NCBI RefSeq assembly: GCF_030249845.1
Contig: NZ_JANURM010000014.1
Coordinates: forward strand, 1-52,012
DNA length: 52,012 nucleotides
Reading direction: 5' to 3'
DNA from: Campylobacter gastrosuis
GTDB taxonomy: Bacteria; Campylobacterota; Campylobacteria; Campylobacterales; Campylobacteraceae
Below the pieces are notes generated by a model. That model had not been told where the DNA came from. It saw nothing but the letters and a program-made list of their open reading frames with translations, and did no database searches. The translations under genes were made by a program, and so were the position numbers. This document shows positions 34,057 to 42,511 of the stretch, piece by piece (position 1 is the stretch's first letter; each line of letters opens with the position of its first letter).

Positions 34057-34427
34057 CTACTTTTTTGTTAGTCTGATTTTGTTTGATGAGATTTTTTCTA
34101 ACTTATAATCTCTGAGTTTATTTAAAACGCCAACCCCACCAGCAGCGACTGCAATGCTTATGGCGGGCGGTCGTTGCACCAAGCCCTAAAACGCCAACAG
34201 CAGGCACGAGAGCCGCGCTACTTGCTATACCAGAAACCCCAGCTGTTGCTAGCAAGGCTAGGATTAAGGCAAAACCAATGCCAATCGCACCTATGACAAC
34301 CAACCAAACAATGGCACCAACGGCTTTGATTTTTATGGTTTTGGTTGCTAAATCGCCCTCTATTTCTATTTGATTTTCATTGCTTTCTACTGCTCTTGCT
34401 AGTTCTTTTTTTGTTTCTTACGACCAT
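34057..34427 (-). pseudogene. Frameshifted small membrane protein gene
   Basis: It begins ATG with AAAGGAG five bases upstream and reads MVVRNKK, shifts frame in an A7 run (T7 on the plus strand, 34406-34412), then continues ELARAVESNENQIEIEGDLATKTIKIKAVGAIVWLVVIGAIGIGFALILALL...AALVPAVGVLGLGATT. A second shift in a CCGCCCGCC stretch near 34173 leads into AISIAVAAGGVGVLNKLRDYKLEKISSNKIRLTKK and stop. Both shifts are one extra base, so the ancestral gene had 123 codons with two hydrophobic regions. The excellent ribosome site and intact remaining codons suggest very recent loss or phase variation. The family is not recognised. Confidence 0.75.
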
Positions 34428-34462
34428 CACAGCTCCTTTAAAATTTCACGTATTTTACCACG

Positions 34463-34472
34463 CCCCCCCCCC
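34463..34472. repeat. Poly-C tract, C10
   Basis: Ten consecutive C on the plus strand (G on the minus strand), 36 bp upstream of the pseudogene start. Tracts of this length slip readily in Campylobacter and often control phase-variable genes. Confidence 0.9.
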
Positions 34473-34482
34473 GTTATCAATA

Positions 34483-34491
34483 CCCCCCCCC
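34483..34491. repeat. Poly-C tract, C9
   Basis: Nine consecutive C, separated from the C10 tract by GTTATCAATA. A TTGACA occurs just outside it on the minus strand (34494-34499), so tract length would alter the spacing of promoter elements if one operates here. Confidence 0.9.
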
Positions 34492-34612
34492 ATTGTCAAG
34501 GCTAAAATTTCATATCGTAACACGCCGTGATTTTTATGCTTCAAATTTATTAATATTGCAAAATTTTTGGGTAAAATAAACACAATTTAAATCAAATTTA
34601 AAGGGGGTAAAA

Positions 34613-35542
34613 ATGAAAATTGTCTGTCTTGATGCGGCGACACTTGGCGATGTTAATCTGGATGTCTTTGCGAAATTTGGGGAATTTGTAAGCTTTGATA
34701 TGACAAATCCAAGCCAAACGATTAGTCGTTTAAGCGGTGCTGATGTCGTGATTACAAATAAAGTTTTAATCACAAAAGAGGTTATGGACGCTACAAATTT
34801 AAGGCTAATTTGCGTGAGTGCAACTGGCACAAATAACATTGATATGGCTTACGCAAAAGAAAAAGGCATACCAGTAAAAAATGTCGCTGGTTACTCAACG
34901 CCAAGCGTCGTCCAGCAGACCTTTGCTTCGCTTCTTTCGCTGTTAAACGAAGTTAGATATTACGATGATTATGTCAAAAACGGCGAGTGGGTAAAGAGCG
35001 AAATTTTTACGAATTTAGACCGCTCAATTTTTGAATTAAGTGGCAAAAATTTTGGCATTATCGGACTTGGCGAGATAGGCAAGAGCGTGGCAAAAGTCGC
35101 AAGTGCCTTTGGTGCAAATGTCTGCTACTTTTCGCCAAGTGGCAACACGCAAGATGTGATTTATAAGAGATTTGGGCTTGATGAGATGTTACAAACCTGT
35201 GATATTGTAAGCATTCACGCACCGCTAAATGAGAAAACAAAGGGGCTTATTGGCAAACGAGAGCTTGATTTGATGAAAAAAGGCGCGATTATCTCAAATT
35301 TTGGTCGTGGCGGGATTGTTGATGAGAGTGCGCTTGCGGCTGCGATTGATGAGCGTGGGCTAAAAGCCGTGCTTGACGTGCTTGAATGTGAGCCGATGAA
35401 CGCTGATAATGCGCTTTTAAACGTCAAAAACAAGCAAAATTTAATCATCACGCCACACGTGGCTTGGGCGAGTTTTGAGGCTAGGATTAGGCTTGTAAAT
35501 TTAATGGTAAAAAATATTGAGGATTTTATAAATGGCGAGTGA
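34613..35542 (+). CDS. D-isomer specific 2-hydroxyacid dehydrogenase
   Basis: 309 residues, full length for the family and collinear with Cj0373. An NAD-binding Rossmann motif [20 protein letters not shown] (about residues 146-165) is present. The catalytic set is visible: Arg in [13 protein letters not shown], Glu in [14 protein letters not shown] and His in ITPHVAWAS. The enzyme reduces a 2-keto acid to a D-2-hydroxyacid (or the reverse); hydroxypyruvate/glyoxylate or pyruvate are common substrates. AAAGGGGGTAAAA precedes the ATG. It overlaps yajQ by 11 bp. Confidence 0.9.
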   Translation: MKIVCLDAATLGDVNLDVFAKFGEFVSFDMTNPSQTISRLSGADVVITNKVLITKEVMDATNLRLICVSATGTNNIDMAYAKEKGIPVKNVAGYSTPSVVQQTFASLLSLLNEVRYYDDYVKNGEWVKSEIFTNLDRSIFELSGKNFGIIGLGEIGKSVAKVASAFGANVCYFSPSGNTQDVIYKRFGLDEMLQTCDIVSIHAPLNEKTKGLIGKRELDLMKKGAIISNFGRGGIVDESALAAAIDERGLKAVLDVLECEPMNADNALLNVKNKQNLIITPHVAWASFEARIRLVNLMVKNIEDFINGE

Positions 35543-36029
35543 GCATAGCTTTGACGTATCGGCTAGTGTTGATATGATGGAGGTTAAAAACGCTCTTGAA
35601 ACGGCTAAAAAAGAGCTTTCAGGGCGTTATGACTTTAAGGGCGTTGTGGCAGAAATTGAGCTAAATGAGAAGGAGAAATTTATAAGCCTTTTAAGTAGCT
35701 CTGACGCTAAGATTGACGCTTTAAAAGATATCGTAATCTCAAAGATGATTAAGCGAAATATCCCACCAGTAGCACTTAGCGAGAGTAGGCGAGAGAGTGC
35801 AAGTGGCGGTAATATTAAGGCGATTTTAAAGCTAAATGACACGCTTGATAGCGAAAATGCCAAAAAAATCACAAAAGCCATAAAGGACGCAAAACTAAAA
35901 GTAACGCCTAGCATTCGTGGCAATGAGGTCAGGGTGGTCGGCAAAAGCATTGATGATTTGCAAGAGTGCATAAAGCTAATTCGTGGGCTAAATTTGGAGT
36001 TACCACTTAGTTTTAAGAATTTAAAATAG
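35532..36029 (+). CDS. YajQ family nucleotide-binding protein (UPF0234)
   Basis: 165 residues, normal length, collinear with Cj0374. It has the typical start [37 protein letters not shown] and end [28 protein letters not shown]. YajQ proteins have two ferredoxin-like halves and bind nucleotides (cyclic di-GMP in Xanthomonas); the role here is unassigned. It overlaps the upstream dehydrogenase gene and is followed by a palindromic element. Confidence 0.93.
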   Translation: MASEHSFDVSASVDMMEVKNALETAKKELSGRYDFKGVVAEIELNEKEKFISLLSSSDAKIDALKDIVISKMIKRNIPPVALSESRRESASGGNIKAILKLNDTLDSENAKKITKAIKDAKLKVTPSIRGNEVRVVGKSIDDLQECIKLIRGLNLELPLSFKNLK

Positions 36030-36036
36030 CATAAAC

Positions 36037-36110
36037 TTTGCGTAAAATTCGCATTTATAAGTGAATTATTAGCCATTTTTGGCTATTCTTGCGGATTAAT
36101 TTTACGCAAA
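36037..36110. repeat. 74-bp palindromic element with 13-bp terminal inverted repeats
   Basis: TTTGCGTAAAATT (36037-36049) and AATTTTACGCAAA (36098-36110) are perfect inverted repeats, with an inner hairpin TAGCC-ATTTTT-GGCTA (36070-36085). The right arm abuts the GGGG of the ribosome site of the HemN-like gene, so folding of the transcript could affect its translation. Confidence 0.7.
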
Positions 36111-36119
36111 GGGGTTGTA

Positions 36120-37475
36120 ATGGGATTTAACAGCATTTTTGAGAATTTAGCGGTCAGATACGCTCATAAAAGTATCCAAAAGTCCCTTTACAACGAGTTT
36201 AATATCAAAATTTTAAACAACGAAACTTACGATAAAAAGCCAGAATCAAACAAAAGTTATATGCTTTACGCTCACGTGCCGTTTTGTCACACATTTTGCC
36301 CGTATTGCTCGTTTCACAAATATCACTACGAGCAGGAGTTAGCTAAAATTTACTTTGAAAATTTACGCACTGAGATGAGGCAAATCAAAGAAGCTGGATT
36401 TGATTTTAGCTCAATGTATGTCGGCGGTGGCACGACTTTAATTAACGAAGCCGAGCTTGAAAAGACACTAATTTTGGCAAAAGAGCTTTTTGGCATAACT
36501 GAAATTTCAGCCGAGAGCGACCCAAATCACATTGCCCCAGAGAGCCTAAAACGCTTTCGTGGCTTGATAGACCGCCTAAGTGTCGGCGTGCAAAGTTTTG
36601 ATGATGAGATTTTAAAAAAGGTCGGCAGATATGAGAAATTTGGTAGCTCAAAAGAGGTGCAAGAACGCCTAAAAAACGCACTCGGCGTCTTTAAAACACT
36701 TAGTATTGACCTTATTTTTAACCTGCCAAATCAAACCAAATCCCAGCTACTTAATGACATAAATATCGCAAAAAGCATTGAAGCAGAGCAAATCACATTC
36801 TATCCGCTGATGAAGTCAAATCTCACAAGAGAGGCGATAGCTAGGACGCTTGGGGTTTCAAATGTGGATAACGAGCGTGAATTTTACGAGCTGATTTGCG
36901 AGAATTTTAGCGATTATCATCAAAATAACGCTTGGGCATTTTCTAAAAATGTTAGCGATTTGCGTGATGAGTATGTCGGCTCAAATGCCGAATATGTCGG
37001 CGTCGGCAGTGGTGCGTTTAGCTTTTTAAACGGCGAGCTTGTTATAAATGCGTTTAATTTGCTTGACTACGGCAGGCGTGTTAAAAGTGGCAAAAGTGCG
37101 GTCATCGCAAAGTGCGGATTTAGCAAAAAAGAGCAGTTAAAGTATAAATTTTTAGTCAAACTCTTTGACGGGGCTGTGGATATTGCTGACTACAACGCCC
37201 AAAATGGGGCGAATTTACGCAAGGATTTGGCGTTTGAGCTATCAATGTTAAAGTTGGTCGGTGCGATAAAACAAAGCGGTGGCGTGGTCAAACCGACACG
37301 ATTTGGCAGATATCTTTGCGTTACTTTAATGCGTGATTTTTACGCTGGTATGGATAGGGTCAGGGCGATTTTTAAGGATGACGCAAAGATAAAAAGTGCT
37401 AAAAATTTACGCATAATGAGCAAGGATTGCGACACCAAACCACAGCAAAACGAGCCTTTATATGGGGCAATGTGA
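36120..37475 (+). CDS. HemN/HemW-like radical SAM protein
   Basis: 451 residues. The radical SAM [4Fe-4S] motif is CHTFCPYCSFHKY (Cys about 56, 60, 63). The SAM-binding GGGT segment (MYVGGGTTLI) and RLSVGVQSFDDEILKKVGR are family hallmarks of HemN-like proteins. It corresponds to the coproporphyrinogen III oxidase-like Cj0363c. It may catalyse anaerobic haem synthesis or act as a haem-handling HemW-type protein; the sequence alone does not decide. AAAGGGGTTGTA precedes the ATG. It stands between a palindromic element and a long non-coding repeat region. Confidence 0.8.
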   Translation: MGFNSIFENLAVRYAHKSIQKSLYNEFNIKILNNETYDKKPESNKSYMLYAHVPFCHTFCPYCSFHKYHYEQELAKIYFENLRTEMRQIKEAGFDFSSMYVGGGTTLINEAELEKTLILAKELFGITEISAESDPNHIAPESLKRFRGLIDRLSVGVQSFDDEILKKVGRYEKFGSSKEVQERLKNALGVFKTLSIDLIFNLPNQTKSQLLNDINIAKSIEAEQITFYPLMKSNLTREAIARTLGVSNVDNEREFYELICENFSDYHQNNAWAFSKNVSDLRDEYVGSNAEYVGVGSGAFSFLNGELVINAFNLLDYGRRVKSGKSAVIAKCGFSKKEQLKYKFLVKLFDGAVDIADYNAQNGANLRKDLAFELSMLKLVGAIKQSGGVVKPTRFGRYLCVTLMRDFYAGMDRVRAIFKDDAKIKSAKNLRIMSKDCDTKPQQNEPLYGAM

Positions 37476-37588
37476 TTAAAATAATCGCTAAAACGTAAAG
37501 CCTAAAAATCGGTGCTTTTGGCAAACTTTTGGTTTTATCGGCGTGGTTTGTGAATTAAAATTTTAAAAACGCTAAAATGTAAAAATCT

Positions 37589-37824
37589 AAACTTGTGAAT
37601 GCCGATTGAAAATCGGCAAGTGTTCGCCACCTTAGAAGCGTTGTCGTGGGGGAGCAGACAGCAACAAAAATGGTATTACGATACCATTTTTTTGCTCTGC
37701 GAGTTACGGCAAAGGAGAAGGGGGTGACCCTACTTCGCTTTGCTCGTTCTAAAAGTAGAACGTAAAAAGCCACCTTTTGCCTTAAAAACAAGAGACACTT
37801 TTAAATTTCAAACAAAGTTCTACT
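37589..37824 (-). repeat. Intergenic structured repeat, copy B (inverted)
   Basis: The reverse complement of 37589-37743 aligns with 13441-13596, and AGTAGAACTT...TTTGAAATTTAAAAG (37824 inward) aligns with 13218 onward. It keeps the GCCGAT/ATCGGC hairpin, AAGCG/CGCTT, GCAGA/TCTGC and the 11-bp stem AAAAATGGTAT...ATACCATTTTT (around 37664-37690) despite base changes, which argues that structure matters. It is shorter than copy A by about 130 bases. Confidence 0.7.
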
Positions 37825-37999
37825 TCAAGCCACAAAATTTTATATTAAAAAAGGACATCTTTATTTTATTCTCGCCAAAAATCATGCAAATTTTTAATAA
37901 AAAACATAAAAATGTTAAAAAATCAGCAAATTTATGGCTTTATTGACGTAATTTTTAGATTAAAATTTCAAAAATGTTAAAACGTAAAAAAATAAAAAC

Positions 38000-38058
38000 T
38001 TGCGAATGCCGACTTTAATCGGCAAGCATTTGCACGAAAGGGCAATTTGCTTCGCTTT
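38000..38058 (-). repeat. Internally deleted copy B2 of the intergenic repeat
   Basis: CTTGCGAATGCCGACTTTAATCGGC at one end and TTGCTTCGCTTTAC at the other match the two termini of copy B, with the central 100 bases missing. This parallels copy A2 beside copy A. Confidence 0.5.
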
Positions 38059-38207
38059 ACTTGTGTTAAAAATTAAGTTAAAAATTTTAGAATTAAAGTA
38101 ACTCTATATTATAAACTAAACAAAAATTTTATTTTTAAATCTATGGCAGGAGCGACCTTGCCTATAAAAATTTACCATTAAACAGCAAAAGCGATTTAAA
38201 GATACTT

Positions 38208-39275
38208 TTATAGCCCAGCTTCAAGCAGTGCTTCTGACTGAGCGTGTGCGATAAGTGAGTCAATAATCTCATCAAAAAGCCCAGCCGTCATTATCGCGTC
38301 AAGGCGGTAAAGCGTGAGATTTATGCGGTGGTCGCTGATACGATTTTGTGGAAAATTGTAGGTGCGTATGCGACCACTTCTATCGCCGGTGCCGACCTGC
38401 TCTTTTCTATCTTTCATCTCTTTTTCAAGGCGTTCGCTCTCTTGCATCTCATAAAGCCTAGCTTTTAGCACCTTCATCGCCGCCTCTTTGTTTTTGTGCT
38501 GAGATTTGCCGTCTTGGTTGGTTACTACGATACCTGTTGGTATGTGCGTGATTCTAACGGCGCTATCGGTCGTATTTACGCTTTGTCCGCCGTGCCCAGA
38601 GCTTCTCATTACGTCAATTCTAAGGTCGTTTGGATTTATCTCAATCTCGCTATCTTCAACCTCTGGCATAATGGCGACCGTGACCGCCGAAGTATGCACG
38701 CGCCCCTGAGATTCGGTCTCTGGCACACGCTGGACGCGATGAGTGCCACCCTCAAATTTCAGGCGTGAGTATGCGCCCTTGCCCTTAATTAGCAAGATTA
38801 TCTCTTTAAAACCGCCGACGCTACCTTCGCTTTGGCTAACGATTTCAAATTTATACCCTCTGGCGTCTGCATATCTAATGTAAGCGTTAAATAAATCGCC
38901 CACGAACAACGCCGCCTCATCGCCACCAGTGCCAGCACGAATTTCTAAAAAGATGTTTTTATCATCGTTTGGATCTTTTGGTAGGAGCAGAATTTTTATC
39001 TCGTTTTCAAGCTCTTCTTTACGAATTTGTGCGTTTTTTAGCTCATCTCGTGCCAGCTCGCCAAGCTCACTATCATCAAGCAAAGCCCTGTTTTCTTCAA
39101 TATCATCAAGGGTTTTTAGGTAGTTTTTAGCCGCATTTGTTATCTCTTCAAGGTTTGACTGCTCCTTTGAGAGTTTCGTCATTTTCTCAATGTCATTTAC
39201 AATGTTTGGATCGCTAAGAAGCGATGAAATTTCATCATAGCGATCCAAAAATGGACGAAGTTTGTCGGCTAACAT
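38208..39275 (-). CDS. prfA: Peptide chain release factor 1
   Basis: 355 residues, full length. RF1 reads UAA and UAG and releases the finished peptide. The catalytic GGQ is in [24 protein letters not shown]. The stop-codon recognition region follows the family pattern [23 protein letters not shown] (the PxT equivalent is PET, as is usual for RF1 proteins). The central [15 protein letters not shown] is typical. It is co-transcribed with rpsT, 8 bp upstream. Confidence 0.96.
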   Translation of the reverse strand: MLADKLRPFLDRYDEISSLLSDPNIVNDIEKMTKLSKEQSNLEEITNAAKNYLKTLDDIEENRALLDDSELGELARDELKNAQIRKEELENEIKILLLPKDPNDDKNIFLEIRAGTGGDEAALFVGDLFNAYIRYADARGYKFEIVSQSEGSVGGFKEIILLIKGKGAYSRLKFEGGTHRVQRVPETESQGRVHTSAVTVAIMPEVEDSEIEINPNDLRIDVMRSSGHGGQSVNTTDSAVRITHIPTGIVVTNQDGKSQHKNKEAAMKVLKARLYEMQESERLEKEMKDRKEQVGTGDRSGRIRTYNFPQNRISDHRINLTLYRLDAIMTAGLFDEIIDSLIAHAQSEALLEAGL

Positions 39276-39283
39276 TTAAAAAT

Positions 39284-39553
39284 TTATGCGATTTTTAGTG
39301 AATTTACAAGTTTTGCAAGGCGACTTACACGGCGTGAAGCTGTCTGTTTTTTCAAAAAGCCCTTGCTTACGAAGCTGTGAAAGCTTTTGTTTGCTAGTTT
39401 TAAAGCCTCTTCTGCTTTTGCTAAGTCTTTTGCTTCAACAGCTACCACAACGCCTTTTGTGATGTTTTTAAGTCTTGTGCGGTAAAATCTGTTTCGCTCT
39501 GTTCTTTTGATTGTCTGTCTTGCTCTTTTTTCAGCAGATTTGTGATTTGCCAT
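39284..39553 (-). CDS. rpsT: 30S ribosomal protein S20
   Basis: 89 residues, basic and helical: [36 protein letters not shown] at the start and [22 protein letters not shown] at the end, the standard S20 pattern. AAAAAAGGTAAATTT precedes the ATG. It leads the rpsT-prfA operon on the minus strand, divergent from glmM. Confidence 0.97.
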   Translation of the reverse strand: MANHKSAEKRARQTIKRTERNRFYRTRLKNITKGVVVAVEAKDLAKAEEALKLANKSFHSFVSKGFLKKQTASRRVSRLAKLVNSLKIA

Positions 39554-39666
39554 AAATTTACCTTTTTTGGATTTAATTTTAAATTGCCGATTTTACTAAA
39601 AATATATTTAAATGACACTTAATTTAAGTGAGGTTTAATTAAAACAAAAATTTAAGTGGATTTTGA

Positions 39667-39672
39667 TAAAAT
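39667..39672 (+). promoter_or_regulatory. Extended -10 promoter upstream of the glmM leader
   Basis: TTTTGA-TAAAAT (TGn extension). If used, transcription begins near 39679 and the glmM transcript carries a leader of about 190 nt that contains the nested hairpin below. Confidence 0.45.
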
Positions 39673-39692
39673 CAGCGAAAATTTTGCCCTAG

Positions 39693-39811
39693 TTTTTAAA
39701 ATTTCATAACTCAGCATAGAACGCAACGCCCTATCGGCACAAGAATTCCTTTTTTCGCAAGGCTCAAAAAGGTTTCTTGGTGCGATATGCTTCGTTATGA
39801 AATTTTAAAAT
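39693..39811 (+). ncRNA. Nested long hairpin in the apparent glmM 5' leader
   Basis: The outer arms TTTTAAAATTTCATAAC (39694-39710) and GTTATGAAATTTTAAAA (39794-39810) pair perfectly over 17 bp. Inside are AGCATA/TATGCT, then GCAC-AAGAA with TTCTT-GGTGC (one bulge), then CCTTTTT/AAAAAGG closing a loop. Four stacked stems in 117 bases exceed chance. It may be a regulatory leader RNA, a small RNA or a palindromic mobile repeat. It lies between divergent rpsT and glmM. Confidence 0.55.
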
Positions 39812-39868
39812 TTAAAACAGAGCAACAAAGCATAAACGAAAAAGACAAACAGAAAAAGGATAAAAATA

Positions 39869-41209
39869 ATGAAACTATTTGGCACTGACGGCGTTCGTGG
39901 CAAAGCTGGTGAGAAAATTTCAGCTCAAACGGCAATGAGATTAGCAATGGCGGCTGGAATTTATTTTAGAAAGCATTCAAGCACGAATGTGATTTTAGTT
40001 GGCAAAGACACTAGAAAATCGGGCTATATGATAGAAACGGCAATCGTTGCTGGGCTTACGGCTGTGGGGTATAACGTCCTGCAAATTGGCCCTATGCCGA
40101 CCCCTGCTGTGGCGTTTTTGACCGAAAATATGCGTTGTGACGCTGGGATTATGATAAGTGCTAGCCATAATCCATATTATGATAACGGCATTAAATTTTT
40201 TGATTTTAACGGCGATAAGCTTGAAGAGGCTGTTGAGAGCGAGATTGAGGCGATTTTTTACGATGATGAGATGATAGAAAATGCTCAAAAAACAATGACT
40301 GAAATTGGCTCAAACAAGCGGATTGATGATGTTATGGGACGCTACATTGTCCAGATTAAAAATTCCTTCCCAAAACAGCTAAATTTAAAGGGGCTTCGTG
40401 TCGTTCTAGACGTGGCAAACGGCGCTGCTTACAAGGTCGCTCCGACTATTTTTAGTGAGCTTGGAGCCGATGTTATCGTGATAAATGACGAGCCAAATGG
40501 CTCAAATATCAACCAAAGCTGTGGCGCGCTTCATCCTGAAAATTTAGCCAGTGAGGTTAAAAGACTTCGTGCTGATATTGGCTTTGCGTTTGACGGCGAC
40601 GCCGATAGGCTCGTGGTCGTTGATGAGTGTGGGGCGGTTATTCACGGCGATATTTTGCTTGGTGTTTTAGCGACATTTTTAAAAGAGCAAGGGCTTTTAA
40701 AAGGCGGTGCTGTCGTGGCTACAATAATGAGCAATGCCGCGCTTGAAGACTATTTATCAAAGCACAAAATCAAGCTTTTACGCTCAAATGTCGGCGATAA
40801 ATACGTGCTTGAAATGATGAAAAAAGAGGGCGTAAATTTTGGCGGAGAGCAGAGCGGACACGTGATTTTTAGCGACTTTGCAAAGACTGGTGACGCACTT
40901 GTAACAGCGATGCAGGTTGTTGCTATGCTTTTAAAAAATAGCAAAAAAGCGAGTGAAATTTTTAGTCAAATCACGCCGTATCCGCAAATTTTGCTAAATT
41001 TAAAGGTCGTTGATAAAAAGCCACTGGATAAAATTGCAGGTTTAAGTGAGCTTGAAAACAGCCTAAAAAAAGAGGGAATTCGCCCATTATTTCGCTACTC
41101 AGGCACTGAAAATTTAATCCGCCTTTTGCTAGAAGGCAAAAATCAGGTCTTGGTTGAAAAGCGTATGGCTGAGGTTGAAAAATTTTTCATAAAAGCCTTA
41201 AATGCGTAA
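39869..41209 (+). CDS. glmM: Phosphoglucosamine mutase
   Basis: 446 residues, normal length. It converts glucosamine-6-phosphate to glucosamine-1-phosphate for peptidoglycan and LPS precursors. Motifs: [13 protein letters not shown] at the start, the phosphoserine loop [19 protein letters not shown] (Ser about 98-100), the metal-binding DGDADRL (about 239-245), GEQSGHVIF (substrate) and [12 protein letters not shown] (phosphate). AAAAAGGATAAAAATA precedes the ATG. It overlaps lspA by 8 bp; glmM-lspA-TM2-hemJ form one operon. Confidence 0.97.
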   Translation: MKLFGTDGVRGKAGEKISAQTAMRLAMAAGIYFRKHSSTNVILVGKDTRKSGYMIETAIVAGLTAVGYNVLQIGPMPTPAVAFLTENMRCDAGIMISASHNPYYDNGIKFFDFNGDKLEEAVESEIEAIFYDDEMIENAQKTMTEIGSNKRIDDVMGRYIVQIKNSFPKQLNLKGLRVVLDVANGAAYKVAPTIFSELGADVIVINDEPNGSNINQSCGALHPENLASEVKRLRADIGFAFDGDADRLVVVDECGAVIHGDILLGVLATFLKEQGLLKGGAVVATIMSNAALEDYLSKHKIKLLRSNVGDKYVLEMMKKEGVNFGGEQSGHVIFSDFAKTGDALVTAMQVVAMLLKNSKKASEIFSQITPYPQILLNLKVVDKKPLDKIAGLSELENSLKKEGIRPLFRYSGTENLIRLLLEGKNQVLVEKRMAEVEKFFIKALNA

Positions 41210-41654
41210 AATTTTAACTATTTTTGCACTTTCGTTTTTTGCTGTTCTTGTGGCTGACCAAGCGGTGAAGTGGTTTTTTGTGGCTACAAATTTTCATGCA
41301 AAAAGCGAGTTTATAGACCTTGTGCTTACATATAACAGGGGCGTGGCTTTTTCTATGTTTGCCTCTCTTGGCGAGTGGCTAAAATTTATTCAAATTTTGC
41401 TGGTTTTGGCTGCGTTTTCGTATCTTTATTATGAGAAAATTTTACTTGGAGAGTACCCGATTGAGCTTGGGGCGATTTTTGGTGCTGGGTGCTCAAATAT
41501 CATTGACCGCTTTATGCACGGCGGTGTCGTGGATTACGTATTTTGGCACAAGTGGTTTGAGTTTGCTATCTTTAATCTAGCAGATGTTATCATTAATGTC
41601 GCCGTTTTTGTGCTGATTTTAAGGGGTTTTGTTAAAAGGAGAGTGCGTGAATAA
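41202..41654 (+). CDS. lspA: Lipoprotein signal peptidase (SPase II)
   Basis: 150 residues with four membrane helices. The catalytic aspartates lie in [14 protein letters not shown] and [13 protein letters not shown] (the conserved NxxDR and FNxAD motifs), and the N-terminal signature [10 protein letters not shown] is present. It cleaves the signal of lipoproteins after lipidation, including the nos lipoproteins of this genome. It overlaps glmM by 8 bp and the TM2 gene by 8 bp. Confidence 0.95.
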   Translation: MRKILTIFALSFFAVLVADQAVKWFFVATNFHAKSEFIDLVLTYNRGVAFSMFASLGEWLKFIQILLVLAAFSYLYYEKILLGEYPIELGAIFGAGCSNIIDRFMHGGVVDYVFWHKWFEFAIFNLADVIINVAVFVLILRGFVKRRVRE

Positions 41655-42009
41655 CGTATATATCGCATATGGGCTTTGGTTTTTTCTAGGCTGGTTAGGG
41701 GCTCACAGGCTCTATCTTGGTAAATTTATAAGTGGCTTTTTGATGATGGGGCTTTGGTTTTTAGGCTCTGCTACCTTTGTATTTTTAGTCGGCTGGTTTT
41801 TTTGGGCGATTTGGGGCATTTGGTGGATTATTGATGTGTTTTTAGTCGGTAAGATTGTTGATGAAAATTTACAAAAAACTAAGCTCAAAGACGAGCTAAA
41901 AATCAGAGATAAAGCCGATGATTTAAGGGAGCTTTACGAGCTTTTTGAGCGTGGCGAGATTAGCAAGGCAGAGCTTGAAGCTAGAAAAGAAATTTTATTT
42001 AGGAGCTAA
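41647..42009 (+). CDS. TM2-domain membrane protein with SHOCT-like tail
   Basis: 120 residues from a GTG at 41647 (AAAAGGAGAGTGC upstream, 8-bp overlap with lspA). Residues about 1-65 form a TM2 domain: AYGLWFFLGWLGAHRLYLGKFISGFLMMGLW and a second helix pair ending GIWWIIDVFLVGK. The C-terminus LRELYELFERGEISKAELEARKEIL is a short SHOCT-like helical motif. I do not recall a counterpart between lspA and the HemJ gene in C. jejuni. Function unknown. Confidence 0.8.
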   Translation: MNNVYIAYGLWFFLGWLGAHRLYLGKFISGFLMMGLWFLGSATFVFLVGWFFWAIWGIWWIIDVFLVGKIVDENLQKTKLKDELKIRDKADDLRELYELFERGEISKAELEARKEILFRS

Positions 42010-42010
42010 A

Positions 42011-42445
42011 ATGGCAGAATACTACCTTTATTTTAAATTTTTACACTACATTTTTTTCATTTCGTGGATGGCAATGCTTTTTTATCAGCCACGACTTTAC
42101 GTCTATCACGCTGAGAATATGGACAAGCCAGATTACGTTAAGGTCGTTGAGGTTATGGAGTTTAAAATGTATAAATATATCGGCTATCCAGCGATTATTG
42201 GCTCGTTTGCTACGGGCATTTTAATACTTCTTGCAATGCCAGATTTATTAAAAACCGGACACATTCATCTTAAAATTTTAGTCGTTGTTTTAATGGCAGT
42301 TTATCATTTTAGCCTTGGCGTGTTTATGAAACAGCTAAAAAACGGCACTTGCAAGAAAAATGGTATGTTTTTTAGGGCTTATAACGAGGTGCCAACAATC
42401 GCAATGTTAATCATTATTTGGGTGATGATAGTAAATCCTTTTTAG
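42011..42445 (+). CDS. hemJ: HemJ-like protoporphyrinogen IX oxidase (UPF0093)
   Basis: 144 residues from the ATG at 42011 (AGGAGCTAAA upstream). It has four membrane helices. The N-terminal LHYIFFISWMAMLFYQPRLYVYHAEN carries the conserved His, Trp and PRL-YH pattern of HemJ; FSLGVFMKQLKNG and FRAYNEVPTIAMLIIIWVMIV are the second half. HemJ oxidises protoporphyrinogen IX in bacteria without HemG or HemY. It follows the TM2 gene by one base and ends the glmM operon. It corresponds to Cj0362. Confidence 0.85.
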   Translation: MAEYYLYFKFLHYIFFISWMAMLFYQPRLYVYHAENMDKPDYVKVVEVMEFKMYKYIGYPAIIGSFATGILILLAMPDLLKTGHIHLKILVVVLMAVYHFSLGVFMKQLKNGTCKKNGMFFRAYNEVPTIAMLIIIWVMIVNPF

Positions 42446-42511
42446 GCACATTTAAGCTAGATAGGACTAAAATTAGCCCTTGTGTTTCAAATTTTCACAA
42501 AAGGCTGTTTA

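Larger units (their letters stand above)
34037..34612. other. Intergenic stretch with a pseudogene and two poly-C tracts
   Basis: 576 bp without an intact gene. On the minus strand it holds the frameshifted membrane protein gene 34057-34427. Upstream of that are C10 and C9 tracts (34463-34472, 34483-34491). On the plus strand the leader of the 2-hydroxyacid dehydrogenase gene follows. Confidence 0.7.
37476..38207. other. 732-bp non-coding stretch with the inverted structured repeat
   Basis: Two copies of the repeat found at 13.2-13.9 kb occur here in the opposite orientation: a full one (37589-37824) and an internally deleted one (about 38000-38058). The remainder is AT-rich with no gene signal; short open frames in it lack ribosome sites and run through the palindromes. 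Near 38141-38163 a GGCA/TGCC-type hairpin lies downstream of prfA. Confidence 0.7.

Noticed and set aside
34118..34303. Separate 61-residue minus-strand gene
   Set aside because: It is the middle part of the frameshifted gene 34057-34427; its start and end are artefacts of the frameshifts.
37740..37946. Plus-strand open frame of 68 residues
   Set aside because: It begins within repeat copy B and continues into AT-rich DNA; nothing supports translation.
39664..39672. FNR-like half sites TTGAT-AAA-ATCA upstream of glmM
   Set aside because: The spacer is three bases rather than four and the right half is incomplete; an extended -10 reading explains the sequence better.
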